A stretch of 64,000 nt of DNA from the NCBI GenBank assembly GCA_020152595.1, contig JAIGNY010004316.1, positions 361,001-425,000 of the forward strand. Reading direction: 5' to 3'. Shown here piece by piece: positions 24,894-36,962 of the stretch. Under the pieces are notes generated by a model. It saw only the letters and a program-made list of their open reading frames with translations, had not been told where the DNA came from and did not search any database. This DNA comes from Chiridota heheva (Eukaryota > Echinodermata > Holothuroidea > Apodida > Chiridotidae). The translations under genes and the position numbers were made by a program. Numbering within the stretch: position 1 is the stretch's first letter; every line of letters starts with the position of its first letter.

Positions 24894-25061
24894 GGGGATA
24901 AAAGCGAGGGTGGCCTGTCCCAAATGGCATTTGAGACGGCAGATGACGTCATCGTAGGGTCAATGGACCTCGGCTATCGCCCCGGTCCGCTTAAACTCTG
25001 GGATGATGTCATCCTTTGTCTCACATGGCATTTGAGACCGGCCACCCTCGCATTTATCTCT
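24894..25061. mobile_element. Foldback MITE, 168 bp, with ~58-bp inverted repeats
   Basis: The left arm holds GATAAAAGCGAGGGTGGCC, AAATGGCATTTGAGAC and GATGACGTCATC. The right arm, reversed, holds GATAAATGCGAGGGTGGCC, AAATGCCATGTGAGAC and GATGACATCATC. AAAT flanks both ends. Almost the whole element can form one hairpin. It is GC-rich against its surroundings, with CRE-like TGACGTCA. Confidence 0.85.
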
Positions 25062-25111
25062 AAATGATGCATTGCACTTTTCCAGTTTGCTTTATCTTAA
25101 ACCCTTTTTAA

Positions 25112-25676
25112 AGAAATATTCCCATGGTTTTTTCTAAAATTTTATTTGAAAGAGCATACTTTTAGAGCTAAACATACAAAAATCATGTAAATATCATAAT
25201 CCATTCAGGAAATATAGATTTTTAAAGATTTCTTAATTGTATTTTAAAGTTTTTGTACAGTATGATAAATTCATGTTTGATGATGTCATAGAGGCAATTC
25301 CAATTTGCAAAAGTTTATGTATTTCTTTGAACGTTAATTGGTTGTTTGATTAGAAACAATTTTCTACAAAATATTGAAGTAGAATATATTTGGCAATGTA
25401 TATAAATAGCTAACTTTCATCAATTGATTTTTCTAGCAAGTTTTACTAATAAACAAGGATGATAGATTTTAATGAACTACATAAACTTTGTGGGAGAATT
25501 TGTTGCTGTGATGTCATACTGAACTTTTTCCTATTCGTTTATTAGCATTTTTTGTGAACCTTAAAATTTGAATATCTCCTGGTAGAAATAACATATCAAC
25601 ATGATTTTTGTACTAAATTTTTTCTAAAATTGTTCTCTTTCTTATGAAAGATACAAACAACCATGGGAATATTCCT
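25112..25676. mobile_element. TTAA-type palindromic element family D, copy 1
   Basis: Left flank TTAA (25108-25111), start AGAAATATTCCCATGG; right end reversed AGGAATATTCCCATGG with TCAA where TTAA is expected. Arms share AAAATCATGT, GAATATCTCC-like and TGATGTCAT words. TTAA flanks point to piggyBac or Kolobok machinery. Confidence 0.75.
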
Positions 25677-26959
25677 TCAACATCAAACAGATATAACAAG
25701 AAAATGATCTCAAATTGCATTTAGGTCTTCATCAAATTTTGTTGCTGTTGTAGTCTTATTTTGCAAAATTAAAAACTTCTTCTTGCCATAGGGAAAGATC
25801 AATTATTCCACTCTCCAAGTCCCCACCAGCATTCATTCATCAAAACCCTAATGCATATTGTATCCACCTGAGTTCAGGCTTAGTTTATATCTCCTTTTCC
25901 TTACGACACTACACAAATATGCTAAGCCCTTTTACTCTTTATGAGTTACCCATCGCTTTTAATTTTATGCAGATGTGCATTTCATTAACTTATGAATGAT
26001 GCATTATCGTACATCACTCAATCCCTTTGTTCACTCTCTCCCATCTTCCCTTGAACTTTTTATCATTTTAATTCCATTTATATTTCTCTTCTGTTATCTC
26101 CAAAGCATTTTTCTTATTACATCGTAAAAATAAAAAAAGAATGAAGCTCCCTCCAGGTTTTCCTTTTGCAAAGATAAACCTAGCCAGCAGGCATGTACGA
26201 GCCCAAGAACTGTATTATGAATTTAGTTCATTATTTCAGCATTGACGAAGCACAAAAAAACGAGAAAAAATGACTGTTTGTTCTCATTATCATGTTTGCC
26301 ATTATACCTCCTGATGCAAAAAAGAAAAGAAAATGAAATGAGGGAGAGAGAGAAAGAGCGATGCTGAGTGATTGATTTTCGCGAGGGTCTTTGAATGGTA
26401 ATCAACTTTAACGGCAGTTTGGTTCTTTTCAACTGTTTGGGCTTTTATCGTGCATGCGTGTGCGCAATTGATCTCACGCTAAAACAAAACGAGGAAGAAT
26501 TGGAAGTTTAGCACGAGGTGTGGCTAGAGTGTGGAATTGATTTACCTCAAAGGCAGTGAATGGGAGATAGCATTGTGTTAAAGCATAAATAGTTCACACA
26601 CTTATGCGCAGTATCAACTGGCAAATACATTATAAAGGCTACAGTACTCTGCATGCAACTGTTCTTACTACAGTACAATCAATGCAGTCCATTTAGGAAA
26701 ACAATACTCCCACTAAAATATGGAATTGGTTGAGGAAGGTTAACAGGTAAAAGAAAAGTTTGATGATATTGATATTTTTATGAAGACCATGCATGAGCTT
26801 TTGTTCAAAGAATATTCTCCCAATGAAAATGTAGGCTAAAAAGGTTATGATTTTGGTTTAAAAAATGGTTAAAATAAGTCAAATGTTAGATATATTAATG
26901 TTGAAAAAAAATTAAAGAAAATTTTCATTAATTGCTGTAATTGCTATATATAACATTTA
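25677..26959. other. Non-coding stretch with a unique block (26200-26560)
   Basis: 26330-26560 is GC- and CpG-richer than its surroundings (TTTTCGCGAGGGTC, GCATGCGTGTGCGC) and not repeated in the window. No exon recognised. Regulatory function would be a guess. Confidence 0.3.
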
Positions 26960-26974
26960 TAATTATATTTCTTT

Positions 26975-27060
26975 TTAAATATCTTTGTACGTTTTGCAAC
27001 AGGGCGACAAATTTCCATATTTTGTTGTGGATGAAATAAATTGATCTTATCTTATGATAC
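26975..27060 (+). mobile_element. LINE 3' end fragment
   Basis: ATATCTTTGTACGTTTTGCA, then GCGACAAATTTCCATATTTT, then a GATCTTATCTTATG tail. This is the counterpart of the 3' end of the minus-strand LINE at 4714-4800. A 5'-truncated insertion of the same LINE group. Confidence 0.75.
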
Positions 27061-27222
27061 AAAACCTCTCTTTATTGAAGAAAAATCTTGCACATGGTGA
27101 CAATGTGGGTTGGTTGCAGGAGGTACAGTTTAAAAATCTTATCATATTCCAATAAACATTAAGAAGTTTTACAAACTGTGTTCTGTATATCAGTGTATCG
27201 TGTAGTTATCATGACAGGACTG

Positions 27223-27696
27223 CAGGGGTCGAATTTGCGACAGTTCAGCTGTTCCGAGAACAGTGCTTTTTGTGCAGGAACAGTGAATTTTCAAACATCG
27301 CTGTTCCAGTGGAAGTGTTCTTTTCACAAGCATATTGAATCAATACCTGGATTTATGCATGCATATCAAACAAGATTACCATGAAAATAATTTCTTCCTA
27401 TTTACAAAAAAGATCTTCCCACCTTGCTGCCAGCAATTAATCATGAATGCACATATGCAAGGCTGCCTGTACTTGTATGACTGTACGCAACCGGATGTTA
27501 CATTTATACTGATAGCCAACATAAATATTTGCACATATTAACCAATAAAGTAGTTGTAAATGAAGACCAGTTTGAAGAAAGGAATTTGTCTTGTATTAGC
27601 AAAAGTTAGAACAGTGAAATTTGATCTGGAACAGTATTAATTAAGAAAGTACTTTTCCGTGGAACAGTGGCATTTTCTTTTCAAGTTCGACCCCTG
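27223..27696. mobile_element. hAT-like element (474 bp)
   Basis: Ends CAGGGGTCGAATTTG and, reversed, CAGGGGTCGAACTTG (14 of 15). The word GAACAGTG and its relatives repeat throughout. No convincing TSD, so superfamily is by TIR form only. Confidence 0.65.
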
Positions 27697-28104
27697 AGTG
27701 TACATGTTAGTTGAAGTACTGTATGTTGTGCCAATACTACACATCCCTGTGTTTGCAGACTACCAGTTTTTCATAAAATCTTCAAGAAAATGTTCATCTC
27801 ACTCTTATTACAATTCTAAAACCAGAAGAAACCTATTTGAATTGAGCCTAGCTCTTGCAACTTATATACACCTTTAAAAAGCAGCGCTAAAAAATATCCA
27901 CTATTTTCCTTTAAGCCTGATGAATGCAGTTATTTGAAATCAGCACATTTAAGGCCAGTTATAGTGTTACAATGGAGATCAATATCTAGGTCAAAAATAT
28001 TTGCACAATTTTGACTGACAAGTCAATCAATACTTGCTGCCAAAATAAAGTTCCTTTAGGTATGCATCAGACTTTACTGGTGACCTTTCAAAAGTTTTTA
28101 GGAC
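27697..28104. other. Non-coding stretch
   Basis: Nothing recognised. Confidence 0.35.
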
Positions 28105-28528
28105 GATTTTACAGGGGCGACCCGCCCCGCCACTCCGTGGGCCTGCCCTGCCCCCTGGAGTCCGCCACTCCGTGGGCCTGCCCTGCCCCCTGGAGTCCAC
28201 CTCATAAGAAAAAGAAAAGATATTCTATTTTTAAAGATTATTTTGTTTTTAACGTAAATATCTTATTTAGCCTCATAAATGAAATACATTACAAAGATAC
28301 AGAACACATAATGATAGCATAGTAAGCAATTGTCCTGTTTGGCTAATGACTGATCCTTATCAGTCAGAATAGCTAAAGTCCCTGAGCTTCTTTTTTCACC
28401 AGGGGATTGAGCCTTAAGGGGGCCACTGGACCCCACATCGAAAACACGCAGCGCTTCGTGTGTGCATTAATGTGCCCCTCAAGAAGTCTAGGACCCTGCC
28501 CCTTTTTAAACTAAGCCAGAGGGGTCTG
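28105..28528 (-). mobile_element. MITE family B, copy 2
   Basis: On the minus strand starts CAGACCCCTCTGGCTTAGTT and carries CTAGGACTTCTTGAGGGGCA-like, CCAAACAGGACAATTGCTTA and TTCATTTATGAGGC blocks as in copy 1. The C-rich end holds a 34-bp tandem duplication (28129-28197). The distal TIR is eroded. Confidence 0.82.
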
Positions 28529-29181
28529 CCTCATTGCAACTTGTATCATTATAACCTTACTTTTTAACCTTACTTTTCAACCAACAAAGCCACATTTTTT
28601 TCTTCTTTATTAGATTATACACAACTACAGCAACAAAAGTCTTCACTGCTACAGTACGTACGTGGTGGTGATGTTCACTTTTCCAGTACCACCTAATATT
28701 CTGTAATCCTACCTAGCATCATTTCCTTCTAATTAGATCTATGATTTCACGAAAAGAAATTCAAACCTATAACTAACGAAGGTCCTTGTGGGACTTGACA
28801 ATTTTGCATGATATCTAAACTATCCTGACATGTTAGCCTGAGATCCTGTCAGCTAAATATACCATAAGTGTGTCATAGCTTGAGTTCAGAGTATTTGCTA
28901 CAGTTTAGTACAAATTTGTTCACATAACTAGGCTTGTGTTAGACATTCAAGATGACGGACATGCACAGTAGTAACAAATCTCCTCCCATGCCTTACTTTC
29001 AAAGGTCATGATGGACAACTACATGTACTGTAGAAAAGTATGAGGTTTAATAAATAATTAAATAAAGTATCAATTCCGAGTAATGAAAATAAAATATTCA
29101 GTCACTGAATAGTCCAGTATGTCCGATCACAGATTTTCCAACGTATATGCTAATTTTGTGATGTACAACATGAATGAAAAT
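28529..29181. other. Non-coding stretch
   Basis: AT-rich, nothing recognised. Confidence 0.35.
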
Positions 29182-29515
29182 GTCCCTCTTTTCGTGTAGT
29201 GACGAATGTCATTTGTGTAGTGACGAATGTCAAAAATGAAATGATTAATTCTGCATACTGACGAATGTTCGGAAAATTTTGAAACATGATTAAATAAAAT
29301 TTGATAAATGTATTATATAGCTTTATATGTCAATGGAAAAAGATAATGCTAATCTTTTGACATTTGTACTTACAATAAAGATATTTTAAACAAAATCTTA
29401 TTTCATAAAACTTCAAAGACATTCGTCAGTATAATACGGAAATAATAATTCAGTATTTCGCACCAATTATCGTTTCACCTTAATAAGACATTCGTCAGGA
29501 AGTGGAAAGAGGGAC
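29182..29515. mobile_element. MITE with repeated TGACGAATGTC subterminal motif
   Basis: Ends GTCCCTCTTTTCG and, reversed, GTCCCTCTTTCC, each followed within 20 bp by TGACGAATGTC. That 11-mer occurs at 29200 and 29221, a variant at 29250, and inverted at about 29419 and 29489. Flanks GAAAAT and GAAAAG are similar but not a firm TSD. Confidence 0.65.
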
Positions 29516-29874
29516 GAAAAGATGCCAAACCACAGAAGTAAGAATCGTCTGCTCTAAAACAGTAAGATATGTACTGTGTAGTGTTCACACAATTTGCAGT
29601 AACGGTCCATAGAAATGCAGTATAGAAATTGAATTGCTTTTAAGACTACTGGATGTGAGAGTATACAAAAATCATCAAAATTAGAAGAATATTGGCCACT
29701 TTCCATGATCTAGATTGTGATGTATTTCTTTTGATAATGAAGGCTTGGTATTTTCTTATCTTGATTCTTTGCATTTTAATTGCCTGTCGTAATTCCTTGA
29801 ACTTGGGGTGGAGCAATTTTTGATCCAATCTTTACTTGAATCTCTTTCTAGTAGGAATAGTAATATGCTGTCAG

Positions 29875-30502
29875 TGGTGCTGTCACGAAACGGCTGTATT
29901 ACATGTCAATTATCGTGGAAAAAAATATCCCGATATACCAATATGTAGCGATTTTTTAAGAAAACTGACTCACGACACAAATTGTTAACATCACTGAGTT
30001 AGTCCTACTTCTTTTATGTATGCATGAATGATGAACGCAAGAAAATATGAATTCCATCTAGCAGACGATATAATCGCACGACTTTTACATTTCATCACGT
30101 ATCACATGCACATGTTTGGTAATTCAGCCAATGTAACCATGAGTCATCAAAGTGAGAGGCATGTTCTGGGCCAATTGATCATTCTTTTTGTCAACTTACA
30201 TCGGAGTGTGCCAGTGTGGGGTGAAGGAGCACAATTTTTAATTAGTTTTTTTTTATATGTTTCACGATATTTTTGCACGTTTTTAAAGTTGATTTAGAAA
30301 CGATCATGGCCTACACTTGACTTCTAGAACTACCGTAACGTCAGTACCATAACATATGGAGTAGTACCTAATCTAGTTGTGCAAAAATTTCTTAGTTCTG
30401 TAATAATTTTTGGTATGGCAATATGTGTTAAGAAGCATACTTCATGTCGTGGGAAAAGAGATATCGTGATATCTCGATAATCGTCATATCATGACAGCAC
30501 TA
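29875..30502. mobile_element. hAT-type element (628 bp)
   Basis: Ends TGGTGCTGTCACGA and, reversed, TAGTGCTGTCATGA. Flanked by GCTGTCAG (29867-29874) and GTTGTCAG (30503-30510), an 8-bp TSD with one change. Subterminal ATTATCGTGG, ATATCGTGATATC and ATAATCG words. Interior GCAGACGATATAATCGCACG recurs in diverged form near 34800 (reverse), and the end ATGTCGTGACAGCACTA recurs at 52634. Confidence 0.82.
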
Positions 30503-30956
30503 GTTGTCAGTGATTGATATAGAGGAAATAGCATTTTAAGAATTACACAAAGATTGAACTCGTCTACCCAGTCATACTGTACATCACAAATTTAGCATAC
30601 AAATTTGCATATTAAAAAATCTTTGATCATCCCTGAAACTAAAATTTTGAGCTATATTCAAAATTAGTTAAAGACTGTTCTATCCAGAATTTTAAACTCC
30701 TACAGTACTACACTAGTTAACTCTACCTATACATAGGATTAAAAAGAACATGTTTTTACGAAGAACCAACACTGCATTTCATTTAAACACATCTATTAGG
30801 TTAATCATTTAAACACATCTACTAGATTAATCATTTAAAACAGCTTCTTAACATTCAGGTTTAAAGATCTAACAACTTGAGCTATAAACTTCATAAATTT
30901 AGGTGATTGTTTTTTTAATATAAAATCTCTATCTGTCCACACACCTTTAATACATG

Positions 30957-31495
30957 TACATACATACATACATACATACATACATACATACATACATACA
31001 TACATACATACATACATACATACATACATACATACATACATACATACATACATACATACATACATACATACATTCAATAGGCAGGCACTTATACTGCCAT
31101 TCCATTAAGACCACAGCACCTCCAGTCAAGTTCTCCGGCAGCCAACAAATCGGCGCACATGAACTTTGACTTGACTGGGCCAGGACGGCAAGTGAACGAA
31201 CACCACGTTTTAACTATTCTCTTCTCAAAGTTTCAGAGAACCAGGCAGGGGATGACTGTCCTGCCATCGGGACCGACAGCTTAACGTCCCCTTCGAAGGA
31301 CGGTGTGCGCTATTCAACCATTTTAACTCATCTCAACAGCTGAAAGAGTCGGAGCTGCAGACGAAATGCCTCCGCTTTGATGTTCAGTGTATCTGTCTGC
31401 ATAGCTGTGGAAAAATTGAGTTAAACCTGACCGAGGCTTAAACCCCGGACCATCAGCATGTCAGTCATGCGCTCTGCCAACTGAGCTACCTATTC
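30957..31495 (-). mobile_element. tRNA-derived SINE with a ~118-bp (CATA)n tail
   Basis: On the minus strand box A is TAGCTCAGTTGGCAGAGC (31471-31488) and box B is GGTTTAAGCCT (31434-31444). The body shares CAAAGCGGAGGCATTTCGTC and CACCGTCCTTCGAAGGGGAC with the copy at 20531, then adds GTCCCGATGGCAGGACAGTC. The 3' tail is a pure tetranucleotide run at 30957-31074, so this microsatellite is the SINE tail. Short MYVC/HTYI frames there are artefacts. Confidence 0.88.
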
Positions 31496-33040
31496 TCCTA
31501 AATCATAAAAGAAATTCTGTTTTTTGTTTTCCCTTCTAGAAATGAGAAACACAAATGACTCTAAATGACTGAAAAAATAATTTCACCCTCCAATCCCCAT
31601 TTTGAATAGAACAATGTTCTAGGATAAACTTGAAAACTGCTGTTGCAAAATTACATAAAGATCTAAAATTTACTACTACTGTACTGTATATGTCATCAAT
31701 TTTGTATAAACTGTATTAGAAAATCTCTGAACTTTGATCAACCATCACTCAGAAACCAAAAATACTTGCAATAAAAACTTCACTTGAAACTTAATTTATT
31801 GTTCAATCATGGAGCTAAGAACCACATGTTCCATACTACACCCAAAAGTATAGGAACTCAACCTACTGTTCTATATTTCCAAAAATAATTACATCTGACC
31901 ACAATCACATGCTCACAACCAAACAAGCCTGTTCTAGAAATTTCTTCCATCAGCTGTAGCACAAGTTTTCATACAGAAAGTGAAAAAAGTATTTCTTGGA
32001 AGTTTACATTACCCAAAGTGCTCCTTAACAAAGTGTTCCCACAGAGCATCACTACCTAATGTCACATATAGAGCTGTATAATACAAACTGTATACCACAC
32101 TGTGCAATATCGTTTCAAGTTACCACAAAATTAAACATACCGCTTATATATTGCAATTTCATGCAAAATATTCTAATATCTATCCCACATCACCTCAACG
32201 ACAATATTTCTAAGTCACTTTTTATGAACAAAATCATAAACAGAGGAATTACGGAAAATTTAACGCTGACATTTGTAAGGGCTGAAAACTCAAACTGCTG
32301 AAGTAAATCTTAGAAGGAAAATTGAAGAGAAATATTTCTCCGGGGGAAAAAAAAATATGACTTAGAGCAGCCGACTCTCCAGAGGGAAGTTGACTGTTTT
32401 GACACAGTTTAATTGGTTTTGTCCCCTTTGGATTTTACCGATCTCGTCAGATTTTACGGTCGAGTGGTTGAAGGCAGCATTACACCAGCTCTTACTTTGA
32501 TGAAATGAAATCTTATTATGGAAATGAGGTCCTTGAAGCTGCTGCATGTCTAGAATGGGATGCTATTCTTTCTTTCAATTTTTAGCATGAATTAAAGTTT
32601 CTCGACTGGAAAGAAGTAGGTTCTGTTGATTGAGTCGCAAGATAGCCCTTTTAGGTTTATCACCATCATTACTAAAATAGCACAAATTATGCTAGTACTT
32701 TTGCTGCTACAGCTAGATTGTAACCTATTTCTGCACAAGAAACCTCACTTTCATCGCTTCTGCTCAAGGACAATCACAATTCAAGAAATTACTAAAAGTT
32801 AATGAAGCCCTCACCTGAAAAAGAAGGTGTTCTTTTATTTTTTGGTTCGGGAAGGGGGAGGTGGAGGTGGGGGCATAGAATATTTTACACTTTTCACTGC
32901 ACAAGACACTATTAATATTTCATATCATTTTTTAAATCATCCAACATACATCTAAAATGACTACCTAATTCAAACAAAACATAACATGAAAGAAACTGTA
33001 AAAATAATTTTTGGTTTTCAAAAGTAACATGAATTATCAA
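31496..33040. other. Non-coding stretch with a unique block (32340-32660)
   Basis: 32340-32660 is less AT-rich, non-repetitive here and has no credible exon (GCAGCCGACTCTCCAGAGGG, CTTGAAGCTGCTGCATG). A G-rich patch follows at 32850-32875. Confidence 0.3.
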
Positions 33041-33296
33041 CAAGAACTGTCGGAAGGACAGTATGCTCGACTATTCAATCAAACCTAGATTAGAGAATGG
33101 GCTTAATGAGGGAAGTTTATATACATAAATAAGGTAGCAGGGGCAGATGATTTCAAATTTCTTTAGCTTTGAAAAATGCACTTATATTTTAATTTGCTTT
33201 GTTAATTTTCACAACGTTTTTCTTCAAAATATCTTTGAGTTTTCCCAGACATTTTAAGACAAAAAAAAAAAAGCTCAGGGTTATCTCACCCATGCA

Positions 33297-34514
33297 CAGG
33301 GGCGCGTCTAGCTTTTCATTTTTAGGGGGCTTAAGCCCCTATAAACATATTCAGGGTCCATGACATAGGTTTAAGATAAGGGGGCCAGGACAGATGTGTA
33401 GGAAGTTGGGGGCATCACCTCTCCCCCAAATGGTTTCTTCTTCCCAGTTGCATGCTTGTTTCCCAGTTGGAGGATAAATTATTATTAACATAAAATTGCA
33501 ACATTTGCTTAAAATTTCTCGAAATAGCCAGTGATTTTCCAGAAATTTAAGCAAAATTCCTGGAAATTTCAAAATTCCTGGGAATTTAAGAAAAATTCAT
33601 GAAAGGAAATTTTACGAAAATAAAGGAAATTTCTCGAAAAGTGAAGATTTCACAAAAATTGATGAAGATATCCTGAAAATTGATGAAAAATTTGTGGAAA
33701 TTGGAGAAAATTTCCTGAAAATGAAGAAAATTCCTGAAAATTCAAGATTTCCCGAAAATTCAACAAGAGTTTTTCAATTAGCAGCAACAATTTATGAAAT
33801 TAACCAGTGTAATTTGTATAAAAAAGAAGAATTTTGACTTCTTTCCCCACCGTGAGATGATACTTTCTACACTCCATGCCAAGACAAGTGTTGGCAATTG
33901 CCCATCAGATAAAAAGGTAACAACCTTTTTATTGCTTTGAAAGTTATAGTTATTTGAAAGAGGGGGGAACTTGGCCCTGATAGCCTATTTGATAAGACCT
34001 ACGTCTCTATCTTTTCTCTATCTTTTGTGTTGTAGATTCAGGTCCAAATATGAACATTTTTGATGATCAAAAATGAAAGATTTTTGGTCCACAATTGCAG
34101 ATTTTTGATTCACATTTAAGATTTTGGGGTCAAAATTAAGATGTATGGTCCAAAATTAAGCATACTTGGTCCAAATTTAAGGATACTTGGTCCAAAATTA
34201 AGGACACTTGGTCCAAAATTAAGGATACTTGGTCCAAAATTAAAGATACTTGGTCCAAAATTAAGGATACTTGGTCCAAAATTAAGGATACTTGGTCCAA
34301 AATTGAAGATACTTGGTCCAAAATTAAGGATACTTGGTCCAAAATTAAGGATAATTCAGTCGATACATTTCAAACATTGCCAAAATCTGTTTTCTTTATG
34401 GTTCATTTAATATTTCAGTTAATTATATCTATGACTTTGCCAAACAAAATCTGGGGGAGGGGGGGGGGACTACGGCACGTTTTAGGGGGTTAAGCCCCCT
34501 TAGATACACCACTG
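33297..34514. mobile_element. hAT-type element (1218 bp) with internal iterated repeats
   Basis: Exact 8-bp TSD CCCATGCA at 33289-33296 and 34515-34522. Left end CAGGGGCGCGTCTAGC, then TAGGGGGCTTAAGCCCC; right end reversed CAGTGGTGTATCTAAGGGGG, then CTTAACCCCC. The interior has degenerate AAATTTCCTGAAA-like repeats (33530-33770) and a 21-bp tandem repeat (34140-34355). No transposase. Confidence 0.92.
34140..34355. repeat. 21-bp tandem repeat (ACTTGGTCCAAAATTAAGG)
   Basis: About ten units of ACTTGGTCCAAAATTAAGG plus AT, lying inside the hAT element at 33297. The reverse-oriented relative TCTTCAATTTTGGACCAAA-like repeats occur at 37790-37930. Long frames on both strands are repeat artefacts. 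Confidence 0.92.
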
Positions 34515-34660
34515 CCCATGCAGTACATGTACATGTAAAAGCTAGTAGTCTTTATAACTATAACACCTTAGTTCTATCAATTGAACAACACAAAAAGGAA
34601 AGGCCCTGACTTGCCAATGTCAATGAAAGAATGTCATTAGGGCCCCTTTCCAACCTCTAC

Positions 34661-35917
34661 CCTTCCCCAACCCTAACACATTTCCAGAACCAGTGTTCAA
34701 GATACAGGATTGCGGGAATCTCACTCGATGATGACATTGTTGCGTTGGTCGAAACTAATTGTGCACGTGTGATGAACGTGATGAAATATGCAACATAATA
34801 GTAACGCAATTATGTCGTCTGCTAGTTGGTATATTCTAGGTAGATATATGCAGGGAATTGGAATGATGTGAATTTTAGGTACACATGTCACAATAATTAT
34901 CAAGTGTACTGATACTGTAGTTGATAGTGATTTACGTTTCATATTAACTGCTCTGCAGTGTCAATCTTAATCCCTGTTAAAAATGTCTCACTTCCAATTT
35001 TTCACAGGTTATTCTCCAAGTGAAAAAATAATGACCAGCAAAATGCAAAGACTTTAATTACCTCAACACATGATGAAGAAACAGTTCTATAGTACAACAG
35101 AAATACAAATGCTACATGCATGAACCTGTTTTTCCATTATATTATCCATGATAAGTTACTTTTCAGATTTAAGAGTAAATTTAAGTTTCTTACCAATCAG
35201 TAATAACATCACGGTCAAAAATGAAAATACAGAAACAACCAATTAACATTCAAAGAAATACATCAACATTTACAATAGAATCGTCTCTATTAAACACGAA
35301 TTCATCATACTGTACAAAAAATTTAAAATGCAATTGGGTAATATTTTAAAGACCCATATACCTAAACAGAATATGATATCAACCTGATTTTTGTACCAAA
35401 TTGGCTCTAAAAGAATGCTCTGTCAAATAAAATTTTCAAAAAAAACATGGGAATATTACAAAAAACCATAGAAATATTCATTTAAATAATTAGGTCTGAA
35501 TTTCTGAAAAGCCATGAAGTGTCACTTTCATGGGTTCTTTTTTTGTTATTTCCATTAGATTTGACTTTAAAAATACCAATCTAAATATTACTGTTGCCTA
35601 GGGCTAGGAGACACGTACAGTACTAGAAGTCCTGTAAAAATAGATGTAATCTCATTTGTTAATCCTCTGTGTACATGTACATAAATCTATCTAAATATCC
35701 AAAGCTTTTGTGTTGGCAATGTGTTTTACTTTTCTTCTAACAAAACAAAATAAACACTTGTACCAGATTGTTCAATAATGTACAACAGCTGTACACACAC
35801 ATATTCTTCCCTACACTCATGGTTATTTCATTAAATCTTTTTTTCGGTGGTGAATGAACAGATAGGACAGTGTAGAAAAACACTGGAACTTACAGAGGTG
35901 CTCTGTCAGCAAAAAAA
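34661..35917. other. Non-coding stretch with two transposon remnants
   Basis: 34700-34850 reversed resembles the interior of the hAT element at 29875 (TAGCAGACGACATAAT, TTTCATCACGT). 35380-35490 resembles the right arm of family D (GATTTTTGTACCAAAT, then AACATGGGAATATT). The rest shows nothing. Confidence 0.5.
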
Positions 35918-36849
35918 CAGCGTTCGACAAATCGCCTGCCCAGACGCCCTGGGCAACTAATATTTATGTCCGGGCAAGTTGATTTACAAGTTGATATGCC
36001 TGCCGGGCAACCATAAATTAATCCAAACTAACACAGTAAATTTCTCTTTAAAAACTTCATTCATTACACAGATTATACTTGCCACAATATAACTGATGAA
36101 ATAGCCCAAAAAATAACTTCAATCAGACTTATATTTTTTTTGGAGGCCAAAATATTTTGTTCTATTACGAAATGAGCTTAAACCTCGCCATAACAACATC
36201 ATACAAGCACCCATATGTACATAAACATATATCGCACATGTACACACAAAACATATAATGTACAGTACAGATATATGATCTAGGCCACCAAAGCTGGTTG
36301 AACATGTATGCAATGCATGCTGTTTTACTAGCGAGGCTTGCTCCTTTCTACTAATCATATCTCATGCAAAAAATCTCATGCATATTGATATCCAGTCACT
36401 GTTTCTTGCCGAGGTCTGTTCTGCTGTGTTAATGCACCACACGCAATGGGTCCAATACCCGTTCAATGTACACATACAGTATCGTACAGGGCATACTGTA
36501 TGCTGTATATACTGTACTCTTACATAGCGAACTTGACCTGTCTTTGCCACTTGTTTATACAAAAGTTTATTAAACTTCCATGGTTTTTTTTTTTCTTTTA
36601 TGGAGCCTGTTATTGCTTTATATTTGTAGAGTATATATGGATTACAATTTGCACTGTTTTTTTGGTGTAAGAGTCTTTTACATTCTCAGTAAATATTGTC
36701 ATAAAAAATATTTTCCCATAACGTGCATCGCATCGTCCAGTATTATCGTGATTATTGTTGGACAAGTGGATTTTGCTTCCAGGCAAGCATTTCTGCGCAT
36801 GTGTCTGTCCGGCAGGCAAGTGATTTTTTGGGTGATTTGTCAAACGCTG
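35918..36849. mobile_element. hAT-like element (932 bp)
   Basis: Ends CAGCGTTCGACAAATCGCC and, reversed, CAGCGTTTGACAAATCACC (17 of 19). Subterminal GCCGGGCAA and TCCGGCAGGCAAG words face each other. The flanks CAAAAAAA and GCAGGAAA do not make a convincing TSD. Short frames inside are not recognised. Confidence 0.72.
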
Positions 36850-36907
36850 GCAGGAAACAAGGAGATTTGCCATACACTGCAGATGTCAACCCATCTCAGA
36901 TGCATAC

Positions 36908-36962
36908 ACCCCCCCCCCTCCACACACACACATTCCCCCCCCCCTCCACACACACACACACC
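36908..36962. repeat. Poly-C and (CA)n microsatellite
   Basis: C-runs alternate with CTCCACACACACACA, present twice. Confidence 0.9.

Larger units (their letters stand above)
33041..34660 (+). repeat. Interspersed repeat family F, copy 2, split by a hAT element
   Basis: 33041-33296 matches 3891-4110 (AAGAACTGTCGGAAGGACAG, GTATGCTCGACTATT). After the insert, 34515-34660 matches the remainder (CACAAAAAGGAAAGGCCCTG against CACAAAGAAAAGAGGGACCC; GCCAATGTCAATGAAA). The intact copy gives the empty-site order. Confidence 0.75.

Noticed and set aside
30835-31169. MYVC/HTYI repeat frames
   Set aside because: The (CATA)n tail of a SINE.
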